Positions 15,930 to 24,039 are shown, counted from the first letter of the stretch. The stretch is 43,480 bases of DNA from an uncultured Bacteroidota bacterium (GCA_903878475.1 CAIRHQ010000190.1:1-43480), one strand, 5' to 3'. Made by a program: numbers and translations. The notes: generated by a model not told the origin, from the letters alone.

Positions 15930-16265
15930 TTCATTTGGTTTGACTACCTACAAGCTAAATGGAATTTTAATATTAAAGACCAGGAAACAATCACCACAAC
16001 AACACTAACTAATATTCTTACTGAGCATCTAGCTATTGGAAAAAAAATAGATTTGTTAACAGTGGATGTGGAGGGCCATGAATGGGAAGTAATCAAGGGA
16101 CTTGATTTGAATTTGTATCGACCTACAATTATTGTATTGGAATGCCACAACCTTGAAGATTTTTCTAAAAGTTCAGTATATCAACATTTAATTGCTAACG
16201 AATACAAATTAGTTGGGTTTGTCATTATGAATGCTTATTTCCGTAACAGTAGAACTGAATCGTAA
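15930..16265 (+). pseudogene. FkbM-family methyltransferase, 5'-truncated remnant
   Basis: The open frame begins straight after a TAG at 15927 and reads 111 residues to a stop at 16265. Its core, KKIDLLTVDVEGHEWEVIKG (about 37-56), is the FkbM SAM-methyltransferase signature (DVEGxExxVLKG), and the rest fits the C-terminal part of that domain. The SAM-binding N-terminal half is missing and no ATG lies in the conserved part; a TTG at 16053 would give only 70 residues. Truncation falls within 40 bp of the end of the att-like repeat, so it was probably cut by a recombination event at the island border. FkbM enzymes typically O-methylate sugars or antibiotics; the original substrate is unknown. 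Confidence 0.7.
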
Positions 16266-16703
16266 AATCCAAGGTATTTAAACTACAGATACGTATAGTT
16301 TTTTTAAAATGAAAAAGCGAATTCCTGTTAGAATAGGTAAATCGTCGTGCTAAAGGAATTAATTGTTATAGTATTTAGTTAAGATACCACTGACGATTTG
16401 CAAATATTAGCTAGCAAAAGTTTTTGTTGTAGTTTAATTATTACAAATAAAATGATCCGTACTATTTTTATGAATAAGGTGGATAGGTAATAGAAATATG
16501 GTTTTATTTATCTTATTTTTGTTACACCACCAAAGTCGGTAAAAAATGTAAATATTGATCTTTGTCCTACTTGTATATACAACCTATTAAAAACCATGAA
16601 TAAACTCCACTGTTTAATTTCCTTTTTTTTGATTACTCTAAATCTGTTCCTTGCGTTAAGGATTAATTTATTTTAAAGTGCATAAGCATTAAATGAAAAC
16701 ATC
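16266..16703. other. AT-rich gap without a gene
   Basis: About 440 bp with only very short frames, such as a 26-codon hydrophobic frame at 16596-16676. A TATTTTTG box at 16514-16521 resembles a -7 element facing the DUF1566 gene, but it is about 180 bp upstream and has no -33 partner. I see nothing else. Confidence 0.4.
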
Positions 16704-17147
16704 ATGAAAAAATATCTCCTATTACTATTTACTGCCACCTTATTTCTAGGCACTGTAGGCAAAGCAATTGCACAAGGAAATACAATTGGCAAGCCTGTGA
16801 AATTTGGAAAATTACTAATTGCCCAATATGATATTGGAGAATTGAATTGGGCCGATGCCAAAAAAGCCTGTGCCAAATTGGGAACTGGTTGGCGCTTGCC
16901 AACAAAAGATGAACTTAATGTATTGTACGAAAACAAGGATTCTATTGGTGAATTTTATCCTATAAAATATCCTGGTGTTATTTTTTATTGGAGTGCTACG
17001 TTGAGTACATCTCGAGGTGACGCACAAAGCAATGCAAAAAATGCTTGGTTTCAAGATTTCGCAGATGGCAGTCAGAAAGATTTTGATAGCTATTGGTCAA
17101 GCAACAAGGTTGTTAAATACTATGTCCGTGCTGTTCGATCTTTTTAA
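16704..17147 (+). CDS. Secreted DUF1566 (Lcl C-terminal-like) domain protein
   Basis: A 147-residue protein with a signal peptide (MKKYLLLLFTATLFLGTVGKAIAQ). The mature part is one DUF1566-like domain: NWADAKKACAKLGTGWRLPTKDELNVLY, then YWSATLST, AWFQDFADGSQ and a terminal YYVRAVRSF. Each matches the family pattern (WRLPTxxEL...YWSS...A...F..G......RAVR). DUF1566 domains occur in surface and collagen-like-protein-associated modules and are thought to fold like C-type lectin/FGE domains. No function is known for this one. It is the only apparently intact gene between the att-like repeat and the integrase remnant, and the only plus-strand complete gene in the island, so it may be the surviving cargo. 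Confidence 0.75.
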   Translation: MKKYLLLLFTATLFLGTVGKAIAQGNTIGKPVKFGKLLIAQYDIGELNWADAKKACAKLGTGWRLPTKDELNVLYENKDSIGEFYPIKYPGVIFYWSATLSTSRGDAQSNAKNAWFQDFADGSQKDFDSYWSSNKVVKYYVRAVRSF

Positions 17148-17291
17148 TTTTTATCACTTTGTAAATCGTTGTATATCCCACCTAAGGGATTAATTAATCT
17201 GATTAAACACTCATTTTCGGCTCTTGTTTTCACAAACCGAAACTTAGAAAATATAAAAAAATGGTTCTTTGAGTCACGACCCAAGGCGTAA

Positions 17292-17564
17292 TATTTAGTT
17301 AAAAAAACAGACCTTCATTATCAACATTTATACGGTGAAATTAAATTAGCAAAAAATAAAAAATTTGTTCCAGCTTTTTTTAGATTAGGTAAAGCAGCCA
17401 TATTTCTTGGTTTAATAAGTTTAGTCTTACCTTTTTTTGGATTAAGGATTCGGGGTGCCGCTTATCTTGAACAACCAGGTGCAAAGCTTTATACAATTTT
17501 GGTGGGTGTAGGATTAGTGCTATTAGCATTTTTTGTTTCTGTAATGGACAAAGATGATAAATAG
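17292..17564 (+). pseudogene. Small two-helix membrane protein frame lacking a start codon
   Basis: A 90-codon open frame ends with MDKDDK and a TAG at 17562-17564. It opens directly after a TAA at 17289 and has no ATG before the last seven codons. It encodes two hydrophobic segments: about residues 37-49 (AAIFLGLISLVLPFF) and 67-83 (LYTILVGVGLVLLAFFV). The codon pattern looks coding, so it is probably a 5'-truncated gene, or one with a non-standard start. I do not recognise a family. It lies in the island debris. Confidence 0.4.
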
Positions 17565-17747
17565 TTTTATTTTTTCGCCTTACAGAAATTTCAACAATAC
17601 AGCATCATCATTTCTTTCATCGTTGGCTTTATTTCTTTCTTTTCCTCTTTTGAAGTTTTGCTATTGCTATAGCATATGTCTTCAAACCAAATTGAACTAA
17701 TTCTTGGAGTGTGTTTAGCGCACTTTTTGCTGAAGACTTACAACTAG

Positions 17748-18032
17748 TTACTGTAACTTATTTTGCCTTAAATATTCTTTAGGAGTGCAACCTTTTATTT
17801 TTTTGAAAGAAGAATAAAAGGAAGGCTTGCTGCCAAACCTGTAAATCGTCAGCACAATCTGAAGAGCTGTTTTTCCAGCTTGCAGAAGATTCAGTTTATT
17901 ATAGATAGATAAACTGAGGGAATATCTTTTGCCTTGATACCTCCATCTTAGTCTTATACGACCTTCACAATTAGTAATTGAAACTGCTCCTTTGTTGGAT
18001 TTCTGACCCAAACCTGACCCAAACTGATCCAT
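17748..18032 (-). pseudogene. Integrase N-terminus fused to an AraC-type C-terminus (chimeric remnant)
   Basis: A 94-residue frame made of two unrelated pieces. Residues 1-46 (MDQFGSGLGQ..., AVSITNCEGRIRLRWRYQGK, RYSLSLSIYNK) match the arm-type DNA-binding N-terminus (DUF3596-like) of phage tyrosine integrases, which normally exceed 300 residues. From about residue 48 the frame reads as the last helices of an AraC-family HTH: LLQAGKTALQIV, then YRFGSKPSFYSSFKKIKGCT and PKEYLRQ. The catalytic integrase domain (R...HxxR...Y) is absent, and so is most of the regulator. The start is about 105 bp from the tRNA 3' end, the usual site for an integrase next to its attachment site. The parsimonious reading is a deletion joining two genes. 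Activity is not expected. Confidence 0.7.
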
Positions 18033-18091
18033 TTGATACCCAATTTAATTATGACTGGGTCAAATTTGGCACCGTAAAATGAGATGGAAAT

Positions 18092-18119
18092 AAAAAAAGC
18101 CCTTCATTTAGAAGGGCTT
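18092..18119 (-). terminator. Rho-independent terminator downstream of tRNA-Ala
   Basis: Arms AAGCCCTTC (18097-18105) and GAAGGGCTT (18111-18119) with loop ATTTA, followed on the minus strand by seven T. It lies 19 bp past the tRNA 3' end in the direction of tRNA transcription. Confidence 0.85.
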
Positions 18120-18137
18120 ATACACTACAAGTGTTTG

Positions 18138-18211
<74 letters not shown>

Positions 18212-18240
18212 ATTATAATTATTTATTTAAAGAACACTTA

Positions 18241-18321
18241 CTCTATCGAACCAACGACCTTCCCGAATGCCTTCGGGACGCTCTAGCCATCCCGATAGCT
18301 ATCGGGAGAGCTACCCCCCCC
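18241..18321 (-). pseudogene. Degenerate tRNA-Ala-like sequence carrying two palindromes
   Basis: Read on the minus strand it follows the real tRNA-Ala closely: a G-run, TAGCTC, TGGCTAGAGCG, then AGGTCGTTGGTTCGA. Two differences stand out. The perfect 18-base palindrome TCCCGATAGCTATCGGGA (18290-18307) is inserted in the D loop. The anticodon arm is replaced by TCCCGAA-GGCA-TTCGGGA (18261-18278), which is again self-complementary and keeps the GGCAT of the anticodon loop. The 3' part after TTCGA does not pair with the acceptor strand. It is unlikely to be a working tRNA. Confidence 0.65.
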
Positions 18322-18394
18322 TATTACTATTTAAGCTACGCCCCTCAAATGGAGTGCAAATATATACGCAATAACACAGGCTTCAAAATCAATT

Positions 18395-19156
18395 TTAATT
18401 TTGTTTGTTAGCCGGATTTACAGGAGTTTTCTGGTTATTAGTATTCACTTTTCCTCCTCCGTTTTCGATGGCAATCATAGCATCCAGGTTCTGGCGGGCC
18501 AGTACAAAATTGCTATCGAGTGCTAATGCTTTTTGGAAATATTCTTTGGCTTCAGGTTTTCTATCCAGATCATAAAGAGCTAATGCATGAATATTATACA
18601 CGCCGGCCTGTAAATACGTTCTGCCGGTTTGATCGCCTACATTATAACTCATCACAAATTCTGGTTTGTATTGCAATTTTTCTGCAACCATTGCCGTAGC
18701 CACACATTCTGCCAGCCTTTTAATGCTGTATTGCAGCTCCATCAATTTATAAGCATGATAAGGATTCTTGGTCTTGCCAAAAAGCTTATCAAATATATCA
18801 ATGGCTTCTTTAGGTTGTTGTAATTTATCCAAACAGATCCCTTTCATTTCAAGCAATCCATTATCGGCCGGATTTTCTTTTAGCCGCTTATCTGCCCAAA
18901 AATAACACTGTGGAAAATTACCCATTTGCATATAGAGCATGGCCAGTGTATCGGCATAAGGATTAGAAGCCCCTTGTTCTGAAATATAATAATTCAAAGC
19001 AATGATGCCGGTACTGATATCTCCGGCCAGCAAGGCCTGGTTAAATACTTTCAGATGGGCATTATTCTTAACAGGGGTTGTTGCCGGTTTACCTGATTGG
19101 GCAATCAATAGGCTGCTCATGGTCATGGCAACACATATCACGATAAGTTTTTTCAT
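18395..19156 (-). CDS. Secreted TPR-repeat protein
   Basis: A 253-residue protein with a signal peptide (MKKLIVICVAMTMSSLLIAQ). The mature part carries helical repeats of TPR type: PYADTLAMLYMQMGNFPQCYFWADKRL, NGLLEMKGICLDKLQQPKEAIDIFDKLF and, near the end, YNIHALALYDLDRKPEAKEYFQKALALDSNFVLARQNL. The last 25 residues are a polar tail. Such periplasmic TPR proteins act as scaffolds; no partner can be named. It follows citrate synthase by 79 bp, but a strong terminator lies between them, so it is probably transcribed mainly from its own promoter. It starts at the only suitable ATG before the signal peptide. Confidence 0.8.
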   Translation of the reverse strand: MKKLIVICVAMTMSSLLIAQSGKPATTPVKNNAHLKVFNQALLAGDISTGIIALNYYISEQGASNPYADTLAMLYMQMGNFPQCYFWADKRLKENPADNGLLEMKGICLDKLQQPKEAIDIFDKLFGKTKNPYHAYKLMELQYSIKRLAECVATAMVAEKLQYKPEFVMSYNVGDQTGRTYLQAGVYNIHALALYDLDRKPEAKEYFQKALALDSNFVLARQNLDAMIAIENGGGKVNTNNQKTPVNPANKQN

Positions 19157-19183
19157 GTAATTAATTTGAGCGCTGAAATTAAT

Positions 19184-19210
19184 AAAAAAACCCGGAACAA
19201 TGCTCCGGGT
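19184..19210 (-). terminator. Rho-independent terminator after citrate synthase
   Basis: Arms ACCCGGA (19190-19196) and TCCGGGT (19204-19210), followed on the minus strand by seven T. It stands 26 bp after the gltA stop. Confidence 0.85.
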
Positions 19211-19235
19211 CAGTAAAGTTTACGCTAAAAAATGG

Positions 19236-20561
19236 TTAATCACCCCATATCTCGCCTTTTCCGTCGAGCCAATCTTTAACCAGGCTGGTAGTAACCGATT
19301 TTGGCCTTTCCAAAGCAAAGCCCAGGGCCCTATCCCAGCACAAACTTGCCAGTACACCCAAAGCCCTTGACACACCAAATAAAACGGTATAAAACTCATA
19401 TTCCACCATGCCATAATGCACCAGCAATGCTCCACTATGAGCATCTACATTGGGCCATGGATTTTTAATTTTTGCGATGGACTGCAAAATGGGCGGTACG
19501 GCTTCATAAATATTCCAAACGGTTTGCACCAATGCATCATCGGGCATATGTTTTTTACCGAATTCCATTTGAGCAGTAAATCGTGGATCGGTCTTCCTCA
19601 ACACCGCATGTCCGTATCCGGGCACCACTTTACCTTCACTCAATGTCTTTTTCACATACTCTTCAATCTGAGCTTTGGATGGGGTATCAGTACCGATCTC
19701 TTCTCTTAATTCATAGATCCATTTGATCACTTCCTGATTGGCCAATCCATGTAATGGACCCGCTAATCCGTTCATTCCTGCAGCAAAACTTAAATATGGA
19801 TCAGATAAGGCAGACCCAACCAGGTGAGTGGTATGGGCTGATACGTTACCACCTTCATGATCAGCATGAATGGTCATGTACAAACGCATCAATTCATGAA
19901 ATCCTTCTTCTTCATATCCCATCATATGAGCAAAATTTCCGGCCCAGTCGAGCAATCCATTGGGTTGAATATGTTCGCCATTCTTATACTTACGGCGATA
20001 AATATACGCAGCAATACGAGGAAGGCGGGCGATCAGATCGAAAGTATCATCAAACACAGCATCCCAATAATCTTTTTTGCTCATGCCCTTGGCATAGCGT
20101 TTGGTAAACTGACTTTCCGTTTGCAAGCTCATGATGGCCACTACAAACTGCGTCATGGGATGGGCACTGATCGGCAATGCCTCAATAGAATCAAATACAT
20201 GATTGGGTACATGGCTCCTGCGCTGCCATACACTGCTGATATGGTGCACATCATCTTCAGAAGGAAGTTCGCCAACCAGCATCAGGTAAAACAATCCTTC
20301 AGGAAGGGGTTCTGAGCCTCCCGGGGCTTTTGGTAATTTTTCACGCAATTCCGGAATAGAGTAACCCCTGAACCGGATCCCATCCTGTGCATCCAGTAAG
20401 GAAGTTTCGGTTACCAGTCCGGTCATGCCGCGCATACCCTGATAAACCTGGCTAAGCGTTACTTCACCGATCTTTTTTTCACCGTGTTCTTTCAGGAGAT
20501 TTTTAATTTCAGCAGCTACTGAATCTGCTTTTATTTTGAACCTGTCTTTAACGATTCCCAT
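19236..20561 (-). CDS. gltA: Citrate synthase, mitochondrial (eukaryotic) type
   Basis: A 441-residue enzyme condensing acetyl-CoA and oxaloacetate to citrate at the entry of the TCA cycle; cytoplasmic. The catalytic triad is visible: His271 in GPLHGLAN (268-275), His318 in PGYGHAVLR (314-322) and Asp373 in NVDAHSG (371-377). IHADHEGGNVSAHTTHLVGS (231-250), the following ALSDPYLSFAA and VLFGVSRALGVL match animal mitochondrial citrate synthase nearly residue for residue. This places it with the dimeric type I enzymes rather than the hexameric, NADH-inhibited E. coli GltA type. Length also fits the mitochondrial form. It is monocistronic by context: its own possible promoter at 20633-20664 and a terminator at 19184-19210. 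Confidence 0.95.
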   Translation of the reverse strand: MGIVKDRFKIKADSVAAEIKNLLKEHGEKKIGEVTLSQVYQGMRGMTGLVTETSLLDAQDGIRFRGYSIPELREKLPKAPGGSEPLPEGLFYLMLVGELPSEDDVHHISSVWQRRSHVPNHVFDSIEALPISAHPMTQFVVAIMSLQTESQFTKRYAKGMSKKDYWDAVFDDTFDLIARLPRIAAYIYRRKYKNGEHIQPNGLLDWAGNFAHMMGYEEEGFHELMRLYMTIHADHEGGNVSAHTTHLVGSALSDPYLSFAAGMNGLAGPLHGLANQEVIKWIYELREEIGTDTPSKAQIEEYVKKTLSEGKVVPGYGHAVLRKTDPRFTAQMEFGKKHMPDDALVQTVWNIYEAVPPILQSIAKIKNPWPNVDAHSGALLVHYGMVEYEFYTVLFGVSRALGVLASLCWDRALGFALERPKSVTTSLVKDWLDGKGEIWGD

Positions 20562-20632
20562 AAAATATGATTTAACATGATAGAAATAAACAATCGCATT
20601 ATCAATCCGGCAGGGCTGCCTAGATGGATTCC

Positions 20633-20664
20633 TAAAATTACGATGACTGCCCCGCTAAAACAAA
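20633..20664 (-). promoter_or_regulatory. Possible Bacteroidota-type promoter of gltA
   Basis: On the minus strand TTTG (20661-20664), a 20-bp spacer, then TAATTTTA (20633-20640), one base off TAnnTTTG. It lies about 70 bp before the gltA ATG. Confidence 0.45.
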
Positions 20665-20708
20665 AGTTTTGAAAAGAAACCAACCCTAAAAAAGATGATT
20701 TCGCTCAT

Positions 20709-21803
20709 CTACTTGGGTGATCTTTTGTAAAAATAAAAGGCCAGTAAGCCGAAAAAGAAATTGGGCGTCCAAGCGGCCAGGAAAGGGGTTAAATTTCCCT
20801 TGGTAGCAAATACAATTGAAAAACGGCTGAATAGGATATAGAATACACTGATCACAACACCGGTTGCCAGGTGGAACCCACTTCCCCCTCTGATCTTGCG
20901 CGACGCCAACACAGCCCCGATAATAGTAAGGATCAATACCGATACCGGGATCGCATCTCGGTTATATCTTTCTACTAACAGGGTGCTCAACATTTCTGAG
21001 CCCCGCATCTTTTCCATCTTGATAAACGCATCCAGTTCCGGAGTAGGCAGCTGGTCTTTGAGATACTCGTCGCGCCTTAACTCCCTTGGTTTAAAATTAT
21101 AATTCTGAAGTAAAGTAGGTGAACGTTTAACCCGCTCTGAAATACTATCCAAGTTCCGTTCGGTAACCAATGCCAGGTTCCATTTTTTATTTGCTGTATC
21201 CCAATTAAACGATTCAGCCCTGAGGTTGTAGTTAAGTTTTCCGTTTTTAAACTGCTGGATAAAGAATCCCACTCCAATTTTGGAAACGGTATCGTATCCA
21301 CGAATACCGGCATAGGTATTTGAATCGATCCTGAAATATATCTTTTGCTTATAGGTTGTATTGCCATTGTTGTTCCCGAAATTCGGGTCAACATATTTGG
21401 TTTCAAAATCGCCCCATTTTTTATTTGCCTTGGGCACTACATACTGGTAACCTACCCAAAGCAAAGCCGACAAAAACAATCCTCCCACTACATAAGGCAA
21501 CAGAAAACGCCGGAAACTTACTCCACTGCTAAGGATGGCGATCACTTCCGACCTGGCCGCCATTTTAGAAGTAAAAAAAATAACGGCAATGAAAACAAAT
21601 AAAGGGAAAAGCATTGCGTCTATACGTGGAATAAACCCGAAATAATAGTCGGTAATGATATTCCAGACGGGCAATTTAGATTTTACAAAATCATCGGTCT
21701 TTTCGCTGATATCTACCACCACTACGATGGCCGTGAACAGGATCAGACAAAAGAAAAAGCTGGTCAGGTATTTCGACAATATGTACCGGTCAATCTTTTT
21801 CAT
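20709..21803 (-). CDS. LptF/LptG-family permease of LPS export
   Basis: A 364-residue inner-membrane protein from the ATG at 21803 (MKKIDRYILSKYLTSFFFCL), the family's usual start; the frame extends 12 codons further upstream without support. YjgP/YjgQ proteins form the LptB2FG transporter that lifts lipopolysaccharide out of the inner membrane. The layout fits: one helix at about 15-35, two helices at about 50-120 (FGFIPRIDAMLFPLFVFIAV; SSGVSFRRFLLPYVVGGLFLSALLWVGYQYVVP), a periplasmic beta-jellyroll (about 125-270) and three C-terminal helices. Bacteroidota often have single scattered LptF/G genes, as here, with no lptB or lptA nearby. I cannot tell F from G. It precedes no obvious partner and ends 147 bp before gltA. 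Confidence 0.88.
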   Translation of the reverse strand: MKKIDRYILSKYLTSFFFCLILFTAIVVVVDISEKTDDFVKSKLPVWNIITDYYFGFIPRIDAMLFPLFVFIAVIFFTSKMAARSEVIAILSSGVSFRRFLLPYVVGGLFLSALLWVGYQYVVPKANKKWGDFETKYVDPNFGNNNGNTTYKQKIYFRIDSNTYAGIRGYDTVSKIGVGFFIQQFKNGKLNYNLRAESFNWDTANKKWNLALVTERNLDSISERVKRSPTLLQNYNFKPRELRRDEYLKDQLPTPELDAFIKMEKMRGSEMLSTLLVERYNRDAIPVSVLILTIIGAVLASRKIRGGSGFHLATGVVISVFYILFSRFSIVFATKGNLTPFLAAWTPNFFFGLLAFYFYKRSPK

Positions 21804-21909
21804 ACAGGTTAGTACCCGCAAAAGTAGCGGAATTGACAATGGCTATGAAATCAAGGAGTGAAGATTTTGTGAAATTGTAACCCGTAAGCTAGCCTTTTCT
21901 ATCAGATAT

Positions 21910-23166
21910 TCAGTTGGCTGTATCTGAAACAGCTGCAGTGAATGCTTTTCCTATTCCTTTAGCAGCAATCCACCCACTGGTCCAGGCCTGCTGAAAATTA
22001 AAACCACCGGTTACCCCATCCACATCCATCACCTCCCCGGCAAAAAATAAACCAGGCTGTATCTTACTTTGCATCGTATTCACATCAATATCGGCCAAAC
22101 TCACTCCACCAGCTGTAACAAACTCCTCTTTAAATCCTGTTCTTCCCTTAACCTCAAATTCCTGTACGCATAAATTTTTGATCAGCTTGTTCTGTGCCAT
22201 GGCAGGCAGATCGGCCCACCGGATATTTTCGGGTATACCCGACTGCAACATTAAATATTCCCACAAACGACTGGGTAATGCAAAAGGATTTCGGTTTGCC
22301 ATTTTTTGGGTGGCCAGGGTAAACCGCAATTGCTGCATTTTTTCGCGCAGGCTTTGCTCATTATGATCAGGTATCCAGTTCACGAATATTTTAAAATGAT
22401 ACTTACAATCTGCCATTACCCTTGCCCCCCAGGCAGATAATTTCAATACCGCAGGTCCACTCATTCCCCAATGGGTGATCAGCAATGACCCTTGCGAGGA
22501 AAGCTTAGTTCCCGCCATCTTTACCGATACCTGATCTACTGTTACACCCATCAGTGCCGTAATATTATTCCCCGGTATATTAAAAGTAAACAAGGATGGC
22601 ACCGGCAACTCAATATGATGGCCGGTTTGCTGCAGCCAATAATAGGCTTCCGGTTTCGCATAGCCGCCGCCAGCCATACATACAAAATCTGCTTCCAGCG
22701 TTTTGGTATTGGATAACTGAATGATGAATTTATTTTCGGAAAAGCTGAGTCCCTTTACTTCTGCATTCATCATGATCTGCACGCCATACTGAGTGGCCTC
22801 ATTCAAAAAACAATCGATGATGGTTTGGGATGAATCAGTGATGGGAAACATTCGCCCGTCGGGCTCCGCCTTCAATTTAACGCCGCGCTGCTCAAACCAG
22901 GAAACAGTATCCGTGGTAAAAAAATGATGGAATGCTTTCTTTAAAAATGAATGTCCGCGGGGATAATGTCCGATCATATCAGCAATGCTATCGGAAGCAT
23001 GCGTTACATTACAACGGCCGCCCCCACTGACTTTTACCTTACTCAATAATTTTCCTGATTTTTCTATCACCAGTACTTCCAGCGCTGGTTGTATTCGGGC
23101 TGCATTGACAGCACAAAAAAATCCAGCGGCCCCTCCACCGATCACAACGAGTCTTTTTCTTTTCAT
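21910..23166 (-). CDS. BaiN/YhiN (HI0933-like) FAD-dependent flavoprotein
   Basis: A 418-residue member of the HI0933 flavoprotein family. An N-terminal dinucleotide-binding motif VVIGGGAAGFFCAVNAAR (7-24) and EKSGKLLSKVKVSGGGRCNVTH (about 35-56) define the FAD site. The C-terminal GEVMDVDGVTGGFNFQQAWTSGWIAAKGIG (about 376-405) is the family's second signature. Members are NAD(P)-type flavoproteins of mostly unknown substrate; BaiN from gut Clostridium reduces bile-acid intermediates, which is not implied here. It lies 52 bp after map in the same direction, at the place where infA and the alpha operon would normally follow. It may be read with the ribosomal/secY transcript. Soluble, with no signal peptide. 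Confidence 0.88.
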   Translation of the reverse strand: MKRKRLVVIGGGAAGFFCAVNAARIQPALEVLVIEKSGKLLSKVKVSGGGRCNVTHASDSIADMIGHYPRGHSFLKKAFHHFFTTDTVSWFEQRGVKLKAEPDGRMFPITDSSQTIIDCFLNEATQYGVQIMMNAEVKGLSFSENKFIIQLSNTKTLEADFVCMAGGGYAKPEAYYWLQQTGHHIELPVPSLFTFNIPGNNITALMGVTVDQVSVKMAGTKLSSQGSLLITHWGMSGPAVLKLSAWGARVMADCKYHFKIFVNWIPDHNEQSLREKMQQLRFTLATQKMANRNPFALPSRLWEYLMLQSGIPENIRWADLPAMAQNKLIKNLCVQEFEVKGRTGFKEEFVTAGGVSLADIDVNTMQSKIQPGLFFAGEVMDVDGVTGGFNFQQAWTSGWIAAKGIGKAFTAAVSDTAN

Positions 23167-23218
23167 GAGGTGATGCTTCTAAGCTCAAAAAATATACAAG
23201 AAAGATATAGCGGGAATA

Positions 23219-24019
23219 CTAATAATCTGAACAAAGTGCCGTGTTGGCTTTTTCGGCTGCCTCTATTTCCACAAAGCTGGATAAGATATCTGCTTTGCCT
23301 TTTTGAATACAGATATCATGCTCGTAATGAGCAGAAGGTTTTCCATCAACGGTACGAATGGTCCATCCGTCCTTGTCGTGGTAAACTTCCCGGGTACCCA
23401 GGTTGATCATAGGTTCAATGGCAATGACCATTCCGTCTTTTAATTTGGCGCCGGTACCGCGTTTACCAAAATTGGGCACCTGGGGTTCTTCATGTAAATG
23501 CCTTCCCAGTCCATGCCCCACCAGGTCGCGCACCACACCATAACCATGCTCGCGCTCGGTATATTGCTGAATGGCATTGGCGATATCGCCTACCCTGGCC
23601 CCATGCACGGCTTGCTCAATCCCTTTGTACAAAGAGGTCTTGGTTACCTGCATCAATTTTTTTATCTCGTCTGGCACAGCACCTAACGCAAAGGTATAAG
23701 CGCTATCTCCATGAAATCCATTTTTAAAAACGCCTACATCTACGGAAACCACATCCCCATCTTTCAACTCCTTGTTAGAAGGGAATCCATGAACCACTGC
23801 ATCATTTACCGATATACAACAAGCATAAGGAAAGCCATTATACCCCTTAAAAGAAGGCAATGCCTGGTGGTCCTTAATAAAAGTTTCGGCTTCTTTATCA
23901 AGATACAGGGTAGATACCCCGGGCCTAATGATACCGGCAACCATGGCCAGCGTTTTACTCACGAGCAAAGCGCTTTGCCGCATCAATTCTACCTCAGCCT
24001 TGCTTTTATAATGTATCAT
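23219..24019 (-). CDS. map: Methionine aminopeptidase, type I
   Basis: A 266-residue enzyme from the ATG at 24019 (MIHYKSKAEVELMRQS); an upstream in-frame start at 24070 would add 17 unrelated residues. It removes the initiator methionine from nascent proteins. The five metal ligands are visible: Asp94 (VSVDVG), Asp105 (GDSAY), His169 (GHGLGRHLHEEP), Glu202 (AIEPM) and Glu233 (HYEHD). His77 is the conserved substrate-side histidine. It follows secY by 81 bp, as in most Bacteroidota spc operons, but the next gene is a flavoprotein instead of infA. A strong hairpin lies between secY and map (24040-24066). Confidence 0.95.
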   Translation of the reverse strand: MIHYKSKAEVELMRQSALLVSKTLAMVAGIIRPGVSTLYLDKEAETFIKDHQALPSFKGYNGFPYACCISVNDAVVHGFPSNKELKDGDVVSVDVGVFKNGFHGDSAYTFALGAVPDEIKKLMQVTKTSLYKGIEQAVHGARVGDIANAIQQYTEREHGYGVVRDLVGHGLGRHLHEEPQVPNFGKRGTGAKLKDGMVIAIEPMINLGTREVYHDKDGWTIRTVDGKPSAHYEHDICIQKGKADILSSFVEIEAAEKANTALCSDY

Positions 24020-24039
24020 AATGATATTCTTGTTAACAC

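Larger units (their letters stand above)
15807..18137. mobile_element. Decayed integrative element at tRNA-Ala(GGC)
   Basis: The segment is bounded by an 18-bp perfect direct repeat (15807-15824 and 18134-18151) whose right copy is the tRNA-Ala 3' end. It contains the N-terminal piece of a tyrosine integrase starting about 100 bp from the tRNA, a truncated FkbM methyltransferase, a DUF1566 protein and a startless membrane-protein frame. Composition is AT-rich. The integrase is too short to work, so the element appears immobile. Confidence 0.65.

Noticed and set aside
16596-16676. A 26-residue hydrophobic peptide (MNKLHCLISFF...)
   Set aside because: Too short, in an AT-rich gap, with no promoter or family support; likely chance.
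17565-17747. A roughly 40-codon open stretch on the minus strand (SALNTLQELVQFGLKTYAIA...)
   Set aside because: No start codon and no recognised family; it may be debris of the island, but I cannot support a gene.
19857-20315. A 152-codon plus-strand frame
   Set aside because: It is antisense to the citrate synthase gene, whose catalytic motifs are intact.
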